Shown here: piece by piece, positions 15,548 to 24,277 of the stretch
Position numbering within the stretch: the stretch's first letter is position 1
How the letters are laid out: the number at the start of each line of letters is the position of its first letter
NCBI RefSeq assembly: GCF_000429925.1
Contig: NZ_AUCU01000031.1
Location: 1-64,000 of the forward strand
Source: Desulfatirhabdium butyrativorans DSM 18734
GTDB lineage: Bacteria; Desulfobacterota; Desulfobacteria; Desulfobacterales; Desulfatirhabdiaceae
Reading direction: 5' to 3'
DNA length: 64,000 nucleotides
The notes under the pieces: model-generated
Databases searched by the model: none
What the model was told of the DNA's origin: nothing
Seen by the model: the letters and a program-made list of their open reading frames with translations, nothing else
Translations under genes and position numbers: made by a program

Positions 15548-16867
15548 ATGACAGAAGAAGTGATCAGGATTGGCAAAAAGAAGAAGGGCATGTTCATCGA
15601 CAAGGTCAAGGCCATGTTGCCGGAAAACGGCAACCTGAATTTGTGCCTGACTTGCGGCGCATGCGCATCCGGGTGCCCGGCCACGGGCCTGGAGGGCATG
15701 GACCCCAGAAAATTCCTGCGGCTGGCGGCCCTCGGCATGGATGATGAAATCATGAAAACGGACTGGGTCTGGATGTGCTCGATGTGCCAGCGATGCGTGT
15801 ATGTCTGCCCCATGAAAATCGACATTCCGCGGTTGGTGTATGAGGCGCGCGCCAGTTGGCCAAGAGAAAAACGGCCCAAGGGTATTCTGGGTTCCTGCGA
15901 CATGGCGCTCCGAAACGACAGTTGCAGCGCCATGGGCGCATCGCCGGAAGATTTCCAGTTTGTTGTGGAAGATATCCTGGAGGAGTACCGGGAGGCGCAA
16001 CCGGAATTTGCAGACATGGAGGCGCCGATCGACAAGCAGGGCGCGGAGTTTTTCCTCAACCAGAATTCGAGGGAGCCGGTAACGGAACCGGACGAACTGG
16101 TTCCCCTGTGGAAAATTCTCCATCTGGTGGGCGCCAACTGGACTTACGGTTCCAAAGGGTGGGGCGGGGAAAACTACTGCATGTTTCTGGCGGATGACGA
16201 CGCCTGGAAACACATTACGGAAACCAGCGCAAAGCAGGCGGACAGCCTGGGATGCAGCATCTTTTTGAATACCGAGTGAGGGCATGTCACCTACTCAGTC
16301 CTGGCAGGACTGAAAAAGTTCGACATTCCCCACAAGTTCGTCGTCAAGAATATCTATGAATATTATGCAAAATGGATCCGGGAAGGCAAACTGAAGGTCA
16401 ATTCTGACTGGAACAAGGATTTGAAAATTAAATTCACGGTTCAGGATCCCTGCCAGATTGTCCGCAAGAGCTACGGGGATGCCATTGCGGAAGACCTGCG
16501 GTTTGTCGTCAAATCCGTGGTTGGGGAAGAGAATTTCATCGACATGGAGCCCAACCGTTCGAACAACTACTGTTGCGGCGGCGGCGGCGGGTTCCTGCAG
16601 TCTGGCTACAACAAGGCACGGCTTGAATATGGCCGTCTGAAGGATGCCCAGATTCAGGCAACGGGCGCGGATTACTGCATTGCCGCATGCCACAATTGCC
16701 ATGCGCAGATTCATGAGCTGAGTGAACACTATGGCGGCGGGTACTCCGTCGTTCATCTGTGGACGCTCATCTGTCTGTCTCTGGGCATTCTGGGTCCCAA
16801 GGAACGCACGTATCTGGGCGATGATCTCAGAGAGTTGAACGTGTTCCATCCGGAAATGGAAGAGTAA
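15548..16867 (+). CDS. HdrC/HdrB-like iron-sulfur oxidoreductase, predicted selenoprotein (TGA at 16277-16279 read as Sec)
   Basis: 439 residues if the in-frame TGA at codon 244 is translated. Residues ~1-115 hold two [4Fe-4S] motifs (CLTCGACASGCP and CSMCQRCVYVCP) as in HdrC and DsrK. The rest is an HdrB/HdrD-like CCG region. Its first half ends in NTE-U-GHVTYSV, where DsrK- and GlpC-like relatives carry Cys (ECGH). Its second half has DPCQIVRKS, CCGGGGGF and CHNCH. The frame continues past the TGA for 195 codons of clear family sequence without a shift. A 7-bp stem with loop TGGCA (16295-16313) starts 15 bases after the TGA and fits a bacterial SECIS. ATG 15548 has AAAGGAG. It probably handles thiol/disulfide or menaquinone-linked electron transfer. 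A nonsense mutation is the alternative. Confidence 0.85.
16295..16313 (+). promoter_or_regulatory. Predicted bacterial SECIS element
   Basis: TCAGTCC-TGGCA-GGACTGA: a perfect 7-bp stem with a 5-base loop whose second base is G. The loop begins 22 bases after the TGA at 16277-16279, inside the 16-37 base range described for bacterial SECIS elements. It lies within the coding region, as SelB-dependent recoding in bacteria requires. Confidence 0.8.
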
Positions 16868-16967
16868 ATTCCGTAATGGGAAGAGCACCGTCTCGATTCA
16901 CGATGACGCCCGAATTGAATCGATGGGCGGGCGTGATCGGGACGGTGCTGCACAAAGGATTCATGTC

Positions 16968-17375
16968 ATGAATACGCCGGTTGCCTTGAGTGTGGATGTC
17001 CTGGAAACCAGGAGGCGCAATGCCCTGCGCTGGTCGGAGAAGGCGATTCAAAGGCATCCGGAAACGTATGCCGCCATCCGGAAAATGCTCCATCGCATCC
17101 TGTGCGCTTCGATGGATGTCTCGGAGTATTATCCGGTCGCTACCGAATTGTCCGGCTTGATCCGCGAGCTGTCCCAAATCGGTGACGAGACCATTTTCCA
17201 GTATTACTACCCCCATATCGATCCGGGTCAAAGCGGGGATCCCCGGTATTTCAGGGCCATGTGCCTGGATCTGTATGAGCAGATGCAGGAACTGGACAGT
17301 TGGCGTATCAGCCATCGCCATCTGCGACTGGTCCGGCGAAAGAATCTGCCAGGATGCCAAGCATCTCGTTTCTGA
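16968..17375 (+). CDS. Uncharacterised protein downstream of the selenoprotein
   Basis: 135 residues, soluble, helix-rich, no signal peptide. It starts 100 bases after the HdrCB-like gene with AAAGGATT upstream of ATG. I do not recognise a family. The C-terminus (HRHLRLVRRKN) is basic. It may be cotranscribed with the selenoprotein gene; an 11-bp hairpin-like sequence (ACGGTGC near 16889 and 16939) separates them. Moderate confidence that it is coding: the frame begins sensibly and codon use resembles its neighbours. Confidence 0.5.
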   Translation: MNTPVALSVDVLETRRRNALRWSEKAIQRHPETYAAIRKMLHRILCASMDVSEYYPVATELSGLIRELSQIGDETIFQYYYPHIDPGQSGDPRYFRAMCLDLYEQMQELDSWRISHRHLRLVRRKNLPGCQASRF

Positions 17376-17408
17376 AGGGAATGGAACGGATTGGTTGGAT
17401 GTGGTTGA

Positions 17409-19247
17409 TCATTCAGCCTGGGATATTATCGATTGCAGCCAGCCAATGGTTGTACCGGCGTCTTTTCTCCTGCCGATGAAAGTGATAAATTGTTCGGATG
17501 ACGGATCAGCCCCGGACGGCGATAGTTCAACCTGCCCCGCCACATATTGGAAAAGTACGGGCTGCTGACAGTCATGAAATTTGAGAAGGCCTTTTGCCCG
17601 GAAGATTCTCATGGGAAATGTCGATACTGCATCGAGAAAGGCTTTGCGATCCATCGGATGTGGTATTCGAATGGTTGCGGACCAGACATCATCAGGCCGG
17701 TGTGTGGTGTGAGATTGCGAAAGATGTCTGGATGTTTCCTTTCCGGACAGACGGCCCTCGGCTTCCAGGACAAGGGCTGGGTTCAGGTTCCCATCCACCG
17801 TTTGAAACAGGGGCGCATTTGGATTGAAACGCCGGATCTGATCCGTAATGGCCTGCAGGGGCTGCGGTCCCACCTGGTCCACTTTGTTCAGCATCAGAAT
17901 GTCGGCTGCCCGAATCTGATCTGCTGCAAGAGGATAATCGGCAAGGGTTTGTTCGATGTTCAGGGCGTCTACAACCGTCAGTGTGCACTCGAACCGCACC
18001 AAATCCTTCACGGCGATCATATCATCCAGCAGATTCAGGGGATTGGCCAACCCCGTCGTCTCGATCACGATGGTATCCGGCTGAAACTCGGAGACGATTT
18101 TCCGTATCGCCTGGCTCAGGCTGCCCGAAAGGCTGCAGCAGACGCAACCATCGTCAATTTCCGTGACCGTATAATCCAGAATCTTACCATCCAGCCCGAT
18201 TTCGCCGATTTCGTTTTGTATGACAGCGACAAATCGGCTGCGCTGGGTCTGATATTCGATGAAGTGTTTGAGAAAGCTCGTTTTGCCGGCGCCCAGAAAT
18301 CCGCTCACCAGGATTACGGGGGGCCTGCCAGCCATTCGAGCGCTTTGCAGCGACGTTTTTTCCGGCTGTTCCATGTGGTTTCGCCACCAGGGACGCTCAG
18401 CGTATGCTTCCGGTATCGGATCCGGGAATCGCCAGTGGATATCGACCGTTGGGATGGCGGGTTCCGCCTGGAGAAGGCAAAAGGCATTCCCAAGATGATT
18501 GCCATAGCCCAGTTCAATGCGGATATCCTCAATATCTGAAGCTTCGCTTTTTCGGGGGTTGCCTGCCTGCCCCAGTATGAAGGCCCAGCCCGGAAAACGC
18601 CTTTCCCGAAACGATGATGGGGATTCTTCCAGAAAAACCGTCAGTGAGGCAGCCAGCACATCGAAAAATGAACGGGCTGCCTCGAATGCCGGAAAATCCC
18701 GTTCGTAGCCACCCGGAGCGATGATTTTGAATTGGTGACCATTTTTTTCCAGGTAAACACCGTCCGGGCAAATGGTCCTCTGGCGGGAGAGGCATGCCAT
18801 GGACAAGCCGATTGCATCTGAACATTGTTGCACCCCGAGGGACAAGCGGCCGATACCAAAGATATCCAGCATTTCGGGAATCATCAGGAAGTTGCGCACA
18901 CGCTTCAGGTAATCCGGTTGCTGGCAGAAGGCTGCGGCATGCAGGGAGCAGCGTTCAACCAGTTCCTCTTCCGGATCTGGAAAATAACACAGCCCAAAGT
19001 TCCCGGCATGCCAGTCCGCATGGAGCGTCCAACTTTCGAAGTAGATGCCAAACACACCCGACCAGCCCCTGATTTTCGCTGTCCACCCCTCTGCGCCGGA
19101 AACGACCTGCTGCAGCCCCCGCCAGCCGATGGCATGCCGAATCGCCGTGCTGAACTGGCTGCGCATCAGAATGGCGCGCATCAATTCCTGGAGCCCGGAG
19201 GCCGGATCGGCTGGAATATCTCCCCGAAAAGAATCTCTCAGATTCAC
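17409..19247 (-). CDS. CobW-family (G3E) GTPase with a ~310-residue N-terminal extension
   Basis: 612 residues. The C-terminal half is a CobW/COG0523 metal-chaperone GTPase: Walker A GFLGAGKT (~316 in this numbering), the metal-binding CVCC (~368), ETTGLANP (switch region), NKVD (~454) and a CobW C-terminal domain. The first ~305 residues are not part of that family; they contain several Cys and His (LHADWHAGNFGLCYF) and no motif I can name. GTG at 19247 is preferred as start because GAGAGGA sits before it; a TTG at 19268 is the alternative. COG0523 proteins deliver metals to enzymes or act in cobalamin synthesis. The partner here is unknown. Confidence 0.8.
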   Translation of the reverse strand: MNLRDSFRGDIPADPASGLQELMRAILMRSQFSTAIRHAIGWRGLQQVVSGAEGWTAKIRGWSGVFGIYFESWTLHADWHAGNFGLCYFPDPEEELVERCSLHAAAFCQQPDYLKRVRNFLMIPEMLDIFGIGRLSLGVQQCSDAIGLSMACLSRQRTICPDGVYLEKNGHQFKIIAPGGYERDFPAFEAARSFFDVLAASLTVFLEESPSSFRERRFPGWAFILGQAGNPRKSEASDIEDIRIELGYGNHLGNAFCLLQAEPAIPTVDIHWRFPDPIPEAYAERPWWRNHMEQPEKTSLQSARMAGRPPVILVSGFLGAGKTSFLKHFIEYQTQRSRFVAVIQNEIGEIGLDGKILDYTVTEIDDGCVCCSLSGSLSQAIRKIVSEFQPDTIVIETTGLANPLNLLDDMIAVKDLVRFECTLTVVDALNIEQTLADYPLAADQIRAADILMLNKVDQVGPQPLQAITDQIRRFNPNAPLFQTVDGNLNPALVLEAEGRLSGKETSRHLSQSHTTHRPDDVWSATIRIPHPMDRKAFLDAVSTFPMRIFRAKGLLKFHDCQQPVLFQYVAGQVELSPSGADPSSEQFITFIGRRKDAGTTIGWLQSIISQAE

Positions 19248-19292
19248 ATGTCCTCTCTGCTGAGCCAATCATCGTTTCTGAGCCAACCAAGG

Positions 19293-20468
19293 TCAAATTT
19301 CGATGCCAAAGCCGATCTTGTCGCCGTTGCCGAGATAATTGTTTTCTTTCGTACGAAAGCGGGCTGTCCCTTTGACAACCGGATAGCCGGCTTCGACAAA
19401 TTTTTTGGCGCACAGAAGACCGGTGCAGTGGTTGCACCCGATCTTCTGGAATCCATATTTGCCAAGGGACAGCACCAGATCGTCATACTTGGGATCCCAG
19501 TCCTCGAATGGGGAGATGTGCAGTCCCCCGTAAATGCCATAAAGCTGATCCTTCTCATATTTGACTTCCCGGTAGGCGGTTTCGGCAAACTGAACGATAC
19601 CGAAATGGCAACAACCGGTGATGCTGATCAGCCCGAGGTCCTTTACGTTGGCGTAGAAAGCCTGCTCACCGTAAACCCGGCAGATGATGGGAACGGCGAA
19701 TACAAATGTGGCAAGGCCCGGGATCAATGGGTTGAGGCCAGGCTTGACTTTGATAACCTTGCCCTTGTGGCCTGCATCCTGCAGATACTGCAACCCTTCC
19801 GGATAGAAACCATCCGGGATATAGGTGGTAATGGTCGGGTCATATTTGTAGGTGACCGGTATGCCCCAGAAATGATCGAAATGCTCATGAGAAATGATAA
19901 AGGCTTCGATTTCCCTGTTTTTCAGCATCTCATCGATGCCTTCGCGTTTGAAGCACTCATCCATCCACTTGTACGACCATCCGCTGTCCAGCAGGAATTT
20001 TCGTTTGCGGCCATCCAGTTCCTCTACCTCGATCAGCGCGGCAAAGCCACCGGCATTCTGCGGGCTTACCGAAAGTTTTTCGGTAATTGCCCAGGCTTCT
20101 TCCAGATTGTTCGGCAGCAGGTGCTTGATCTTGGCAATCCCCTTTTCGTAACTGCCGTTGCCAAGCCCCGTCCCGTCACCGAAAGGCGGCCAATTGTAGC
20201 TGTATTGATTGACCAGAAGCCCGCCTGCGTTTTTGATGTCGGACATGAGAACGGCATTTTCGAACCAGCTCGTTTCGGAAATATTCGTTACTTTGATGGA
20301 TTTGCACACCCCGATGTCCGCCATTTTGCGTTTCACCGGGGGAAAGTAGGCATTTCGGAAGGGGGAGTAGGAAAAAAGCCCCATTCCAAGAGCCGTTCCG
20401 CCGAGAATTCCCATGGCAGCGCCCTTGAAAAAGCTTCTGCGGCTGATATTGACATTATCCTCAGACAT
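19293..20468 (-). CDS. Tat-exported metallo-beta-lactamase-fold protein
   Basis: 391 residues. The N-terminus has a twin-arginine signal (SRRSFFKG followed by a hydrophobic run), so the folded protein is exported. The body carries the metal-binding motif SHEHFDHFWG and later metal-site residues including GCCHFG and a C-terminal GGLHISPF, closest to the MBL subfamily that includes the dihydropterin-ribofuranosyl-aminobenzene phosphate synthase-like proteins. It lies 19 bases after the membrane protein gene and is likely translated from the same transcript. Substrate unknown. The pairing with a large membrane protein suggests a membrane-associated periplasmic enzyme. Confidence 0.8.
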   Translation of the reverse strand: MSEDNVNISRRSFFKGAAMGILGGTALGMGLFSYSPFRNAYFPPVKRKMADIGVCKSIKVTNISETSWFENAVLMSDIKNAGGLLVNQYSYNWPPFGDGTGLGNGSYEKGIAKIKHLLPNNLEEAWAITEKLSVSPQNAGGFAALIEVEELDGRKRKFLLDSGWSYKWMDECFKREGIDEMLKNREIEAFIISHEHFDHFWGIPVTYKYDPTITTYIPDGFYPEGLQYLQDAGHKGKVIKVKPGLNPLIPGLATFVFAVPIICRVYGEQAFYANVKDLGLISITGCCHFGIVQFAETAYREVKYEKDQLYGIYGGLHISPFEDWDPKYDDLVLSLGKYGFQKIGCNHCTGLLCAKKFVEAGYPVVKGTARFRTKENNYLGNGDKIGFGIEI

Positions 20469-20487
20469 GGTTCCTCCTTGTCGTTTC

Positions 20488-21903
20488 TTATTTTTTGATG
20501 ACGGTAATGGATTGATACAACCAGGGAAGAACGCTGAGCGTGATAAAATATACCGCTACCCCGCAAAGAGCGCCCACGCCCAGTCCCCACCCCATGGCCG
20601 GGTTCCAGCGAACCTCTGCAATCTGCGCCTGCTCGGCGGCATGATCCGCTGCAAGTTCATCGGCTGTCTTGGGCACCATCTTCCATGCTGGCCAGTTGTC
20701 CATGAACCAGTGGTGAACCAGCCAGATATTGATCAGCCAGATGGTCGGGATCATCGGGAACTGCTGCTCGTGCATGAATCCTTTCTGGGTACCCAGGAAA
20801 TCATGGGACGTCTTGTAGTAAAAAATATAGAGCAGGGCTGCAGCAACAATCGTGATCGCTGTTCGAATGAGCACATTTACCGGGAGGCTGAAGCGCCGAG
20901 GCCAATTGTTGCAATAGAAGTTCAGAAACAGGGCCGGAACCAGAAAAAATACCGCCATTTCCCCTACATGAAGCCAGCGCCAGTCGGGTGCATTGATGAG
21001 TCGTGTGCCGCGGATGGCCGGTCCCCAGGTCAGTTCCTGCGCAAAAAAGAGGAAAAAGTGCATGGCCCATGCAATGGCGATGATGCCAAAAAAGGCGACA
21101 ACCCGGCGAAGCCAGTTTGTGCGAATCAGCTTGAAGGGAAAACGCTCCCAGATGGTTTCCACGATCCAGACCGTTACCGTGCAGCACATGATCCAGGCCA
21201 CATGAAAATTGCCGGAGACCGTGTTGGCGAATTTTTCCCAGTAGGGCGGCGTGATGGCGGTAAAGGACTGCCAGGGATAGTACAGAATGCCCATGTGTGA
21301 GTGCATGGTCATGAAAAAGACGAGCGTGCTCAGAAAAAAGGTGGCAATCAGGATGCTGATGCCTTTGCCGGGCTGATTCATGTCCTGCCAGGGCACTTCT
21401 TCGCAGGCCACCACCCACGCCGGGCTCAGCCAGGAGGCAATGGCGGCGAACATCAGACAGGCGAGGGAGGCATATTCCAGCGCAAAGAACTCGGTCATTC
21501 GGGGCAGCTTCATCAGGTTGCCGGGGTTGAAATAGGCAATGCCGTAATTTCCGAGCAGAGCCTCGAAAAATCCCCGGATCAGCACCCACAGAATGGCTAC
21601 GGATATGGCTGTTAGAACGACGCCCTTGATGAGTGGATGGGTATTTTCCAGCCAGCTTCGCCGGAATGGCCAATAGTTGAAAATATAGACCATCCAGATC
21701 AGCATGATCAGCCACCAGCGGGTGTACATGTAACCGACATAGGGTGTGTACATGCGCATGTATCCCCGGGGGTCCTGGAAAATCCACCAGGAAGCATAGA
21801 ACATTGCCAGTGTGAGGACAAGCGATACGATGGCCGATATGGGTTGCGGCCAGCGCTGAACGAGCTTGCGTTCCTCGAGATAATGCGTACCGAAACGCTC
21901 CAT
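20488..21903 (-). CDS. Polytopic membrane protein of unknown function
   Basis: 471 residues with about 11-12 hydrophobic helices, many containing Trp, Tyr and His (for example TRWWLIMLIWMVYIF, HSHMGILYYPW, WLVHHWFMDNW). No transporter or oxidoreductase signature that I can name is visible. The number of His residues at membrane edges would allow haem or metal binding. AAAGGAGG precedes the start. Between a small upstream gene and the Tat-exported MBL-fold gene, it probably forms a complex with that protein. An uncharacterised pair rather than a known system. Confidence 0.75.
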   Translation of the reverse strand: MERFGTHYLEERKLVQRWPQPISAIVSLVLTLAMFYASWWIFQDPRGYMRMYTPYVGYMYTRWWLIMLIWMVYIFNYWPFRRSWLENTHPLIKGVVLTAISVAILWVLIRGFFEALLGNYGIAYFNPGNLMKLPRMTEFFALEYASLACLMFAAIASWLSPAWVVACEEVPWQDMNQPGKGISILIATFFLSTLVFFMTMHSHMGILYYPWQSFTAITPPYWEKFANTVSGNFHVAWIMCCTVTVWIVETIWERFPFKLIRTNWLRRVVAFFGIIAIAWAMHFFLFFAQELTWGPAIRGTRLINAPDWRWLHVGEMAVFFLVPALFLNFYCNNWPRRFSLPVNVLIRTAITIVAAALLYIFYYKTSHDFLGTQKGFMHEQQFPMIPTIWLINIWLVHHWFMDNWPAWKMVPKTADELAADHAAEQAQIAEVRWNPAMGWGLGVGALCGVAVYFITLSVLPWLYQSITVIKK

Positions 21904-21915
21904 GATGACCTCCTT

Positions 21916-22206
21916 TCAAACCGCTTTTGGAATGGTGGAGTTGGCGCCCGAAAATGGGCATTTTTCGATCATTTCCATCAAAATCGTTTGTCGCAGGGAT
22001 TCGGCGTTTTCGTTTTCAACGGGGATTCCGCGCCGCTGGGCTTCGATCGCCAGAAGAGAAGGGCTGATTTCGGTGAAGGGTAAATCTGATTGAAGTGCAG
22101 TATGTCTTGAAGTGGCGGCAATCTGCGGCCCTGGACCTGGCAGATCGATGAAGAAACGAAGCCCTTGATACAGCATTTGTTTGAGGAATTGTTTTCTGGA
22201 ATGCAT
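21916..22206 (-). CDS. Small protein upstream of the membrane protein, unknown function
   Basis: 96 residues. The N-terminus SRKQFLKQMLYQGLRFF resembles a degenerate Tat-type leader (SRxxFLK), which may place it at the membrane. It ends 12 bases before the start of the membrane protein, and the ribosome site of that gene lies just past its stop, supporting an operon. AAAGG precedes the start at loose spacing. No family recognised. In related sets a small leader-bearing protein of this kind can be an assembly factor or a third subunit; that is inference. Confidence 0.5.
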   Translation of the reverse strand: MHSRKQFLKQMLYQGLRFFIDLPGPGPQIAATSRHTALQSDLPFTEISPSLLAIEAQRRGIPVENENAESLRQTILMEMIEKCPFSGANSTIPKAV

Positions 22207-22356
22207 GGGCTGCTGCCTTTCGGTTCTGGGCGTTGCCTAATGGCGCCTGCTGGACAGGGGTATGACAAAAAGAGAAAAACGGCAAAGATATGCTTGCATA
22301 TTCGGAAGGTTGATGTGGCGGGTGCAACATCCGGTTATGGGGTCACCCCCGAAATG

Positions 22357-22635
22357 TCAAACCTTTATCCGTTTGAGTTGAACTTTAACCTGATTTTTCG
22401 AATTCGGACAGACCCACTCCATTACATCGGGGTCTCCCATTGGAAAAGTCCCACCAAATTGGAGCATGGCGACCCAATTGAAAATATTGTGATAAAAATA
22501 CCCGCAGAAATTGCCGCATTTGTGAATGCTCAATTCAAACTCATCGCCTTTCTGCATGCCAATTGTGCACTTGTCTTTCGTGTCGATTACTTTGGCAACC
22601 ACTCGATTACCAATTTGTGGAAATGTTGTACCCAT
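22357..22635 (-). CDS. TIGR04076 family protein
   Basis: 92 residues with the family pattern of a small beta-rich protein: KCTIGMQKGDEFEL, CGNFCGYFYHNIF, LQFGGTFP, VCPN and a final basic strand. Four cysteines are spaced as in the family. The function is unknown. These proteins are common in anaerobes. The start at 22635 is preceded by AAGGAG ten bases upstream; the longer frame to 22818 reads into a repeat element. Confidence 0.75.
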   Translation of the reverse strand: MGTTFPQIGNRVVAKVIDTKDKCTIGMQKGDEFELSIHKCGNFCGYFYHNIFNWVAMLQFGGTFPMGDPDVMEWVCPNSKNQVKVQLKRIKV

Positions 22636-22683
22636 AAAACCATATCTCCTTTTTTGCACCCGCCGAACATCACTGGAATCTTT

Positions 22684-22816
22684 GAGCCAATTGCAAAACC
22701 AGCATATTTTGTCACCCCGGCGAAATCCTGCCTCTGGCAGGAGGGGTCCAGATGTACTGAAAAAACTAAATTCTGGCTTTCGCCGGAATGACGAAGAAGG
22801 ACTTTGCAATTGGCTC
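22684..22816. repeat. Inverted-repeat element (GAGCCAATTGCAAA ends), copy 1
   Basis: The ends GAGCCAATTGCAAA and TTTGCAATTGGCTC are perfect inverse complements and extend three more bases each way (TTT/AAA). The interior has CACCCCGGCGAAATCC and GGCTTTCGCCGGAATGACG. A related element is at 42769-42900. No flanking duplication is seen. Confidence 0.75.
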
Positions 22817-22916
22817 AAAGGCTCTCGATGTCCCCCTATTGAAACCCACCTTCCTCGATTTGTTGGGGAAGGTATCCACCTGCCCTGACAGACGAAGAAC
22901 AGGTGGATACGGATGG

Positions 22917-23306
22917 TTATTCCTCCTTTGGTTTAGCTTCGAGATCCCCAAGGCGTTTCTGGATCATATCGAGCTGACTTTGCAGCATCCTGGCCTGGTT
23001 GCTGAGCGCCTGCCGTTCCATCTCGACATTGGCCTGTGCGGATGCAGCAGGATATCCGCCAGACGTCACACCGCCCTGGCGCATCCATCCCGGCATGCCG
23101 GTGGCGTAAAACATGTTGCGCCGACCAAATCTGCCGCCGCCATAGCCGCCGCTCCAGGCGCAGCGTCCTCTGCCGAAGCCAGAACCCATGCCTCTGCCCA
23201 AACCCGGATTGGCATATCCGGGTGTTCCGGCGCCGCTGCAATAGCCCGTTGCTCGTCCACTCATGGCTCCCATTCCCATCGGTCCCGTTCGGTCTCCCCC
23301 TGGCAT
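22917..23306 (-). CDS. DUF5320 family protein
   Basis: 129 residues. The N-terminal half is Gly/Met/Arg-rich (MPGGDRTGPMGMGAMSGR, then GLGRGMGSGFGRGR). The C-terminal part is a coiled coil (MERQALSNQARMLQSQLDMI). This is the typical DUF5320 layout. Such genes are often next to zinc-ribbon and NifX/NafY-like cofactor genes in anaerobes; the function is not known. The ATG at 23306 has AAAGGAG in front; the upstream TTG start is less likely. It lies downstream of a zinc-ribbon gene on the same strand. Confidence 0.75.
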   Translation of the reverse strand: MPGGDRTGPMGMGAMSGRATGYCSGAGTPGYANPGLGRGMGSGFGRGRCAWSGGYGGGRFGRRNMFYATGMPGWMRQGGVTSGGYPAASAQANVEMERQALSNQARMLQSQLDMIQKRLGDLEAKPKEE

Positions 23307-23346
23307 TGTCAAAATCTCCTTTCCGATTGTGTTTCATTGCATGGAA

Positions 23347-23547
23347 TCATTCCCTGGTCATCGTCGCTCCACATTTCGGGCACAGCTTCTGCATGCAGGG
23401 TACGCCTCGCTCGTGTGGTTCACGGTATCCGCATTTCGGACAATGACATGTGCCGCCCGCGCCTGCTGCACGTGAGCCGCCCATTCGACCCTGACCCTTG
23501 CCTGGCGGTCGCCCGCCTCCCTGCCCTTGTTGGTTTCCTGGTCCCAT
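23347..23547 (-). CDS. Small Gly-rich zinc-ribbon protein
   Basis: 66 residues. A Gly/Gln/Arg-rich N-terminus is followed by two CPKCG knuckles (CHCPKCGYREPHERGVPC and LCPKCGATMTRE), a rubredoxin-like zinc site. AAGGAG lies eight bases before ATG at 23547. Precedes the DUF5320 gene by 40 bases, so the two form an operon. Function unknown, probably metal handling. Confidence 0.7.
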   Translation of the reverse strand: MGPGNQQGQGGGRPPGKGQGRMGGSRAAGAGGTCHCPKCGYREPHERGVPCMQKLCPKCGATMTRE

Positions 23548-24277
23548 GACACACTCTCCTTCTTCCATTCGGTTGCCTATCCCACGGTCAGGCCGTGTGG
23601 TTTTCTCCGCTATGTTCATGGCGGCGGCGTCGCCCCCAGGCATACAAATCTGGCTGTCATTCCGGCAGAAGCCTCGGGTCCGTCATTCCGGCGAAAGCCC
23701 GCCCGTGGCGGGAGGAATCCAGAACAATGGTCTACGCGGGACCTCGTAGGGGCGACCGGCCGGTCGCCCCTACAGGCTGCCGACTGCCGACCACTCACTG
23801 CACAATGCCGTATTTTCAGGATAAATGTTAATGGCGGTGTCGCCGCCGCCGGCGATGAAAATAGGCCAGAAACCCATAGCCTATTGCCCATAGCCCATAG
23901 CCTGCATTTTCACGATAAATAATCTCTAGCAAAAACAGCGCCAATGGCTGAATGTTGGATAACCAGAAGAATTTAAAGGATATGCTGATGATAGGGATGA
24001 AGGTTGGCAACGAAGAGCGGACCGTTTAGATGCGTATGTGCGACTCGACTTCAAGCAGATGTCGCAGATATGAGACTGGATCGGGGAGAGGGGCTTGATT
24101 TCCGTCGCGAACGTGCACGCCTGGTCAATACGATTCCGGACGATGGATCCAGTCGAGCAGGGGGGAGGGGGGCTTGGTCATCCAAATTCGGATCATGCCG
24201 ATAGAAAAGCCCAGCCTCGGGTGCCCCGTGCACAGACGATGCGCTGCCCCGAATCAGGGTTTCCGTTCAGATGCGAT
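23548..24277. other. Repeat-rich gap
   Basis: 730 bases with no supportable gene. Contents in order: CCGGCGAAAGCC-type repeats (23656-23724), the GC-rich palindrome (23746-23773), a TTTTCATC/ATCGTGAAAAT element (about 23826-23920) containing a short run of GCCCATAG units (23877-23906), then ~350 bases in which I see nothing. Confidence 0.5.
23746..23773. repeat. Palindromic GC-rich repeat, copy 2
   Basis: GTAGGGGCGACCGG joined to its exact inverse CCGGTCGCCCCTAC; a perfect 28-base palindrome. See the copies at 258-284 and 58876-58903. Confidence 0.8.

Noticed and set aside
16277-16279. Reading the HdrCB-like gene as a pseudogene with a nonsense codon
   Set aside because: The downstream part is fully conserved in phase, has no other lesion, and a SECIS-like hairpin lies at the correct distance. 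A real decay event would not predict these. It remains the fallback if selenocysteine machinery is absent.
18825-20498. 557-codon plus-strand frame opposite the CobW and MBL-fold genes
   Set aside because: It spans two genes and their gap in antisense. The minus-strand products carry clear motifs, so the plus-strand frame is a shadow.
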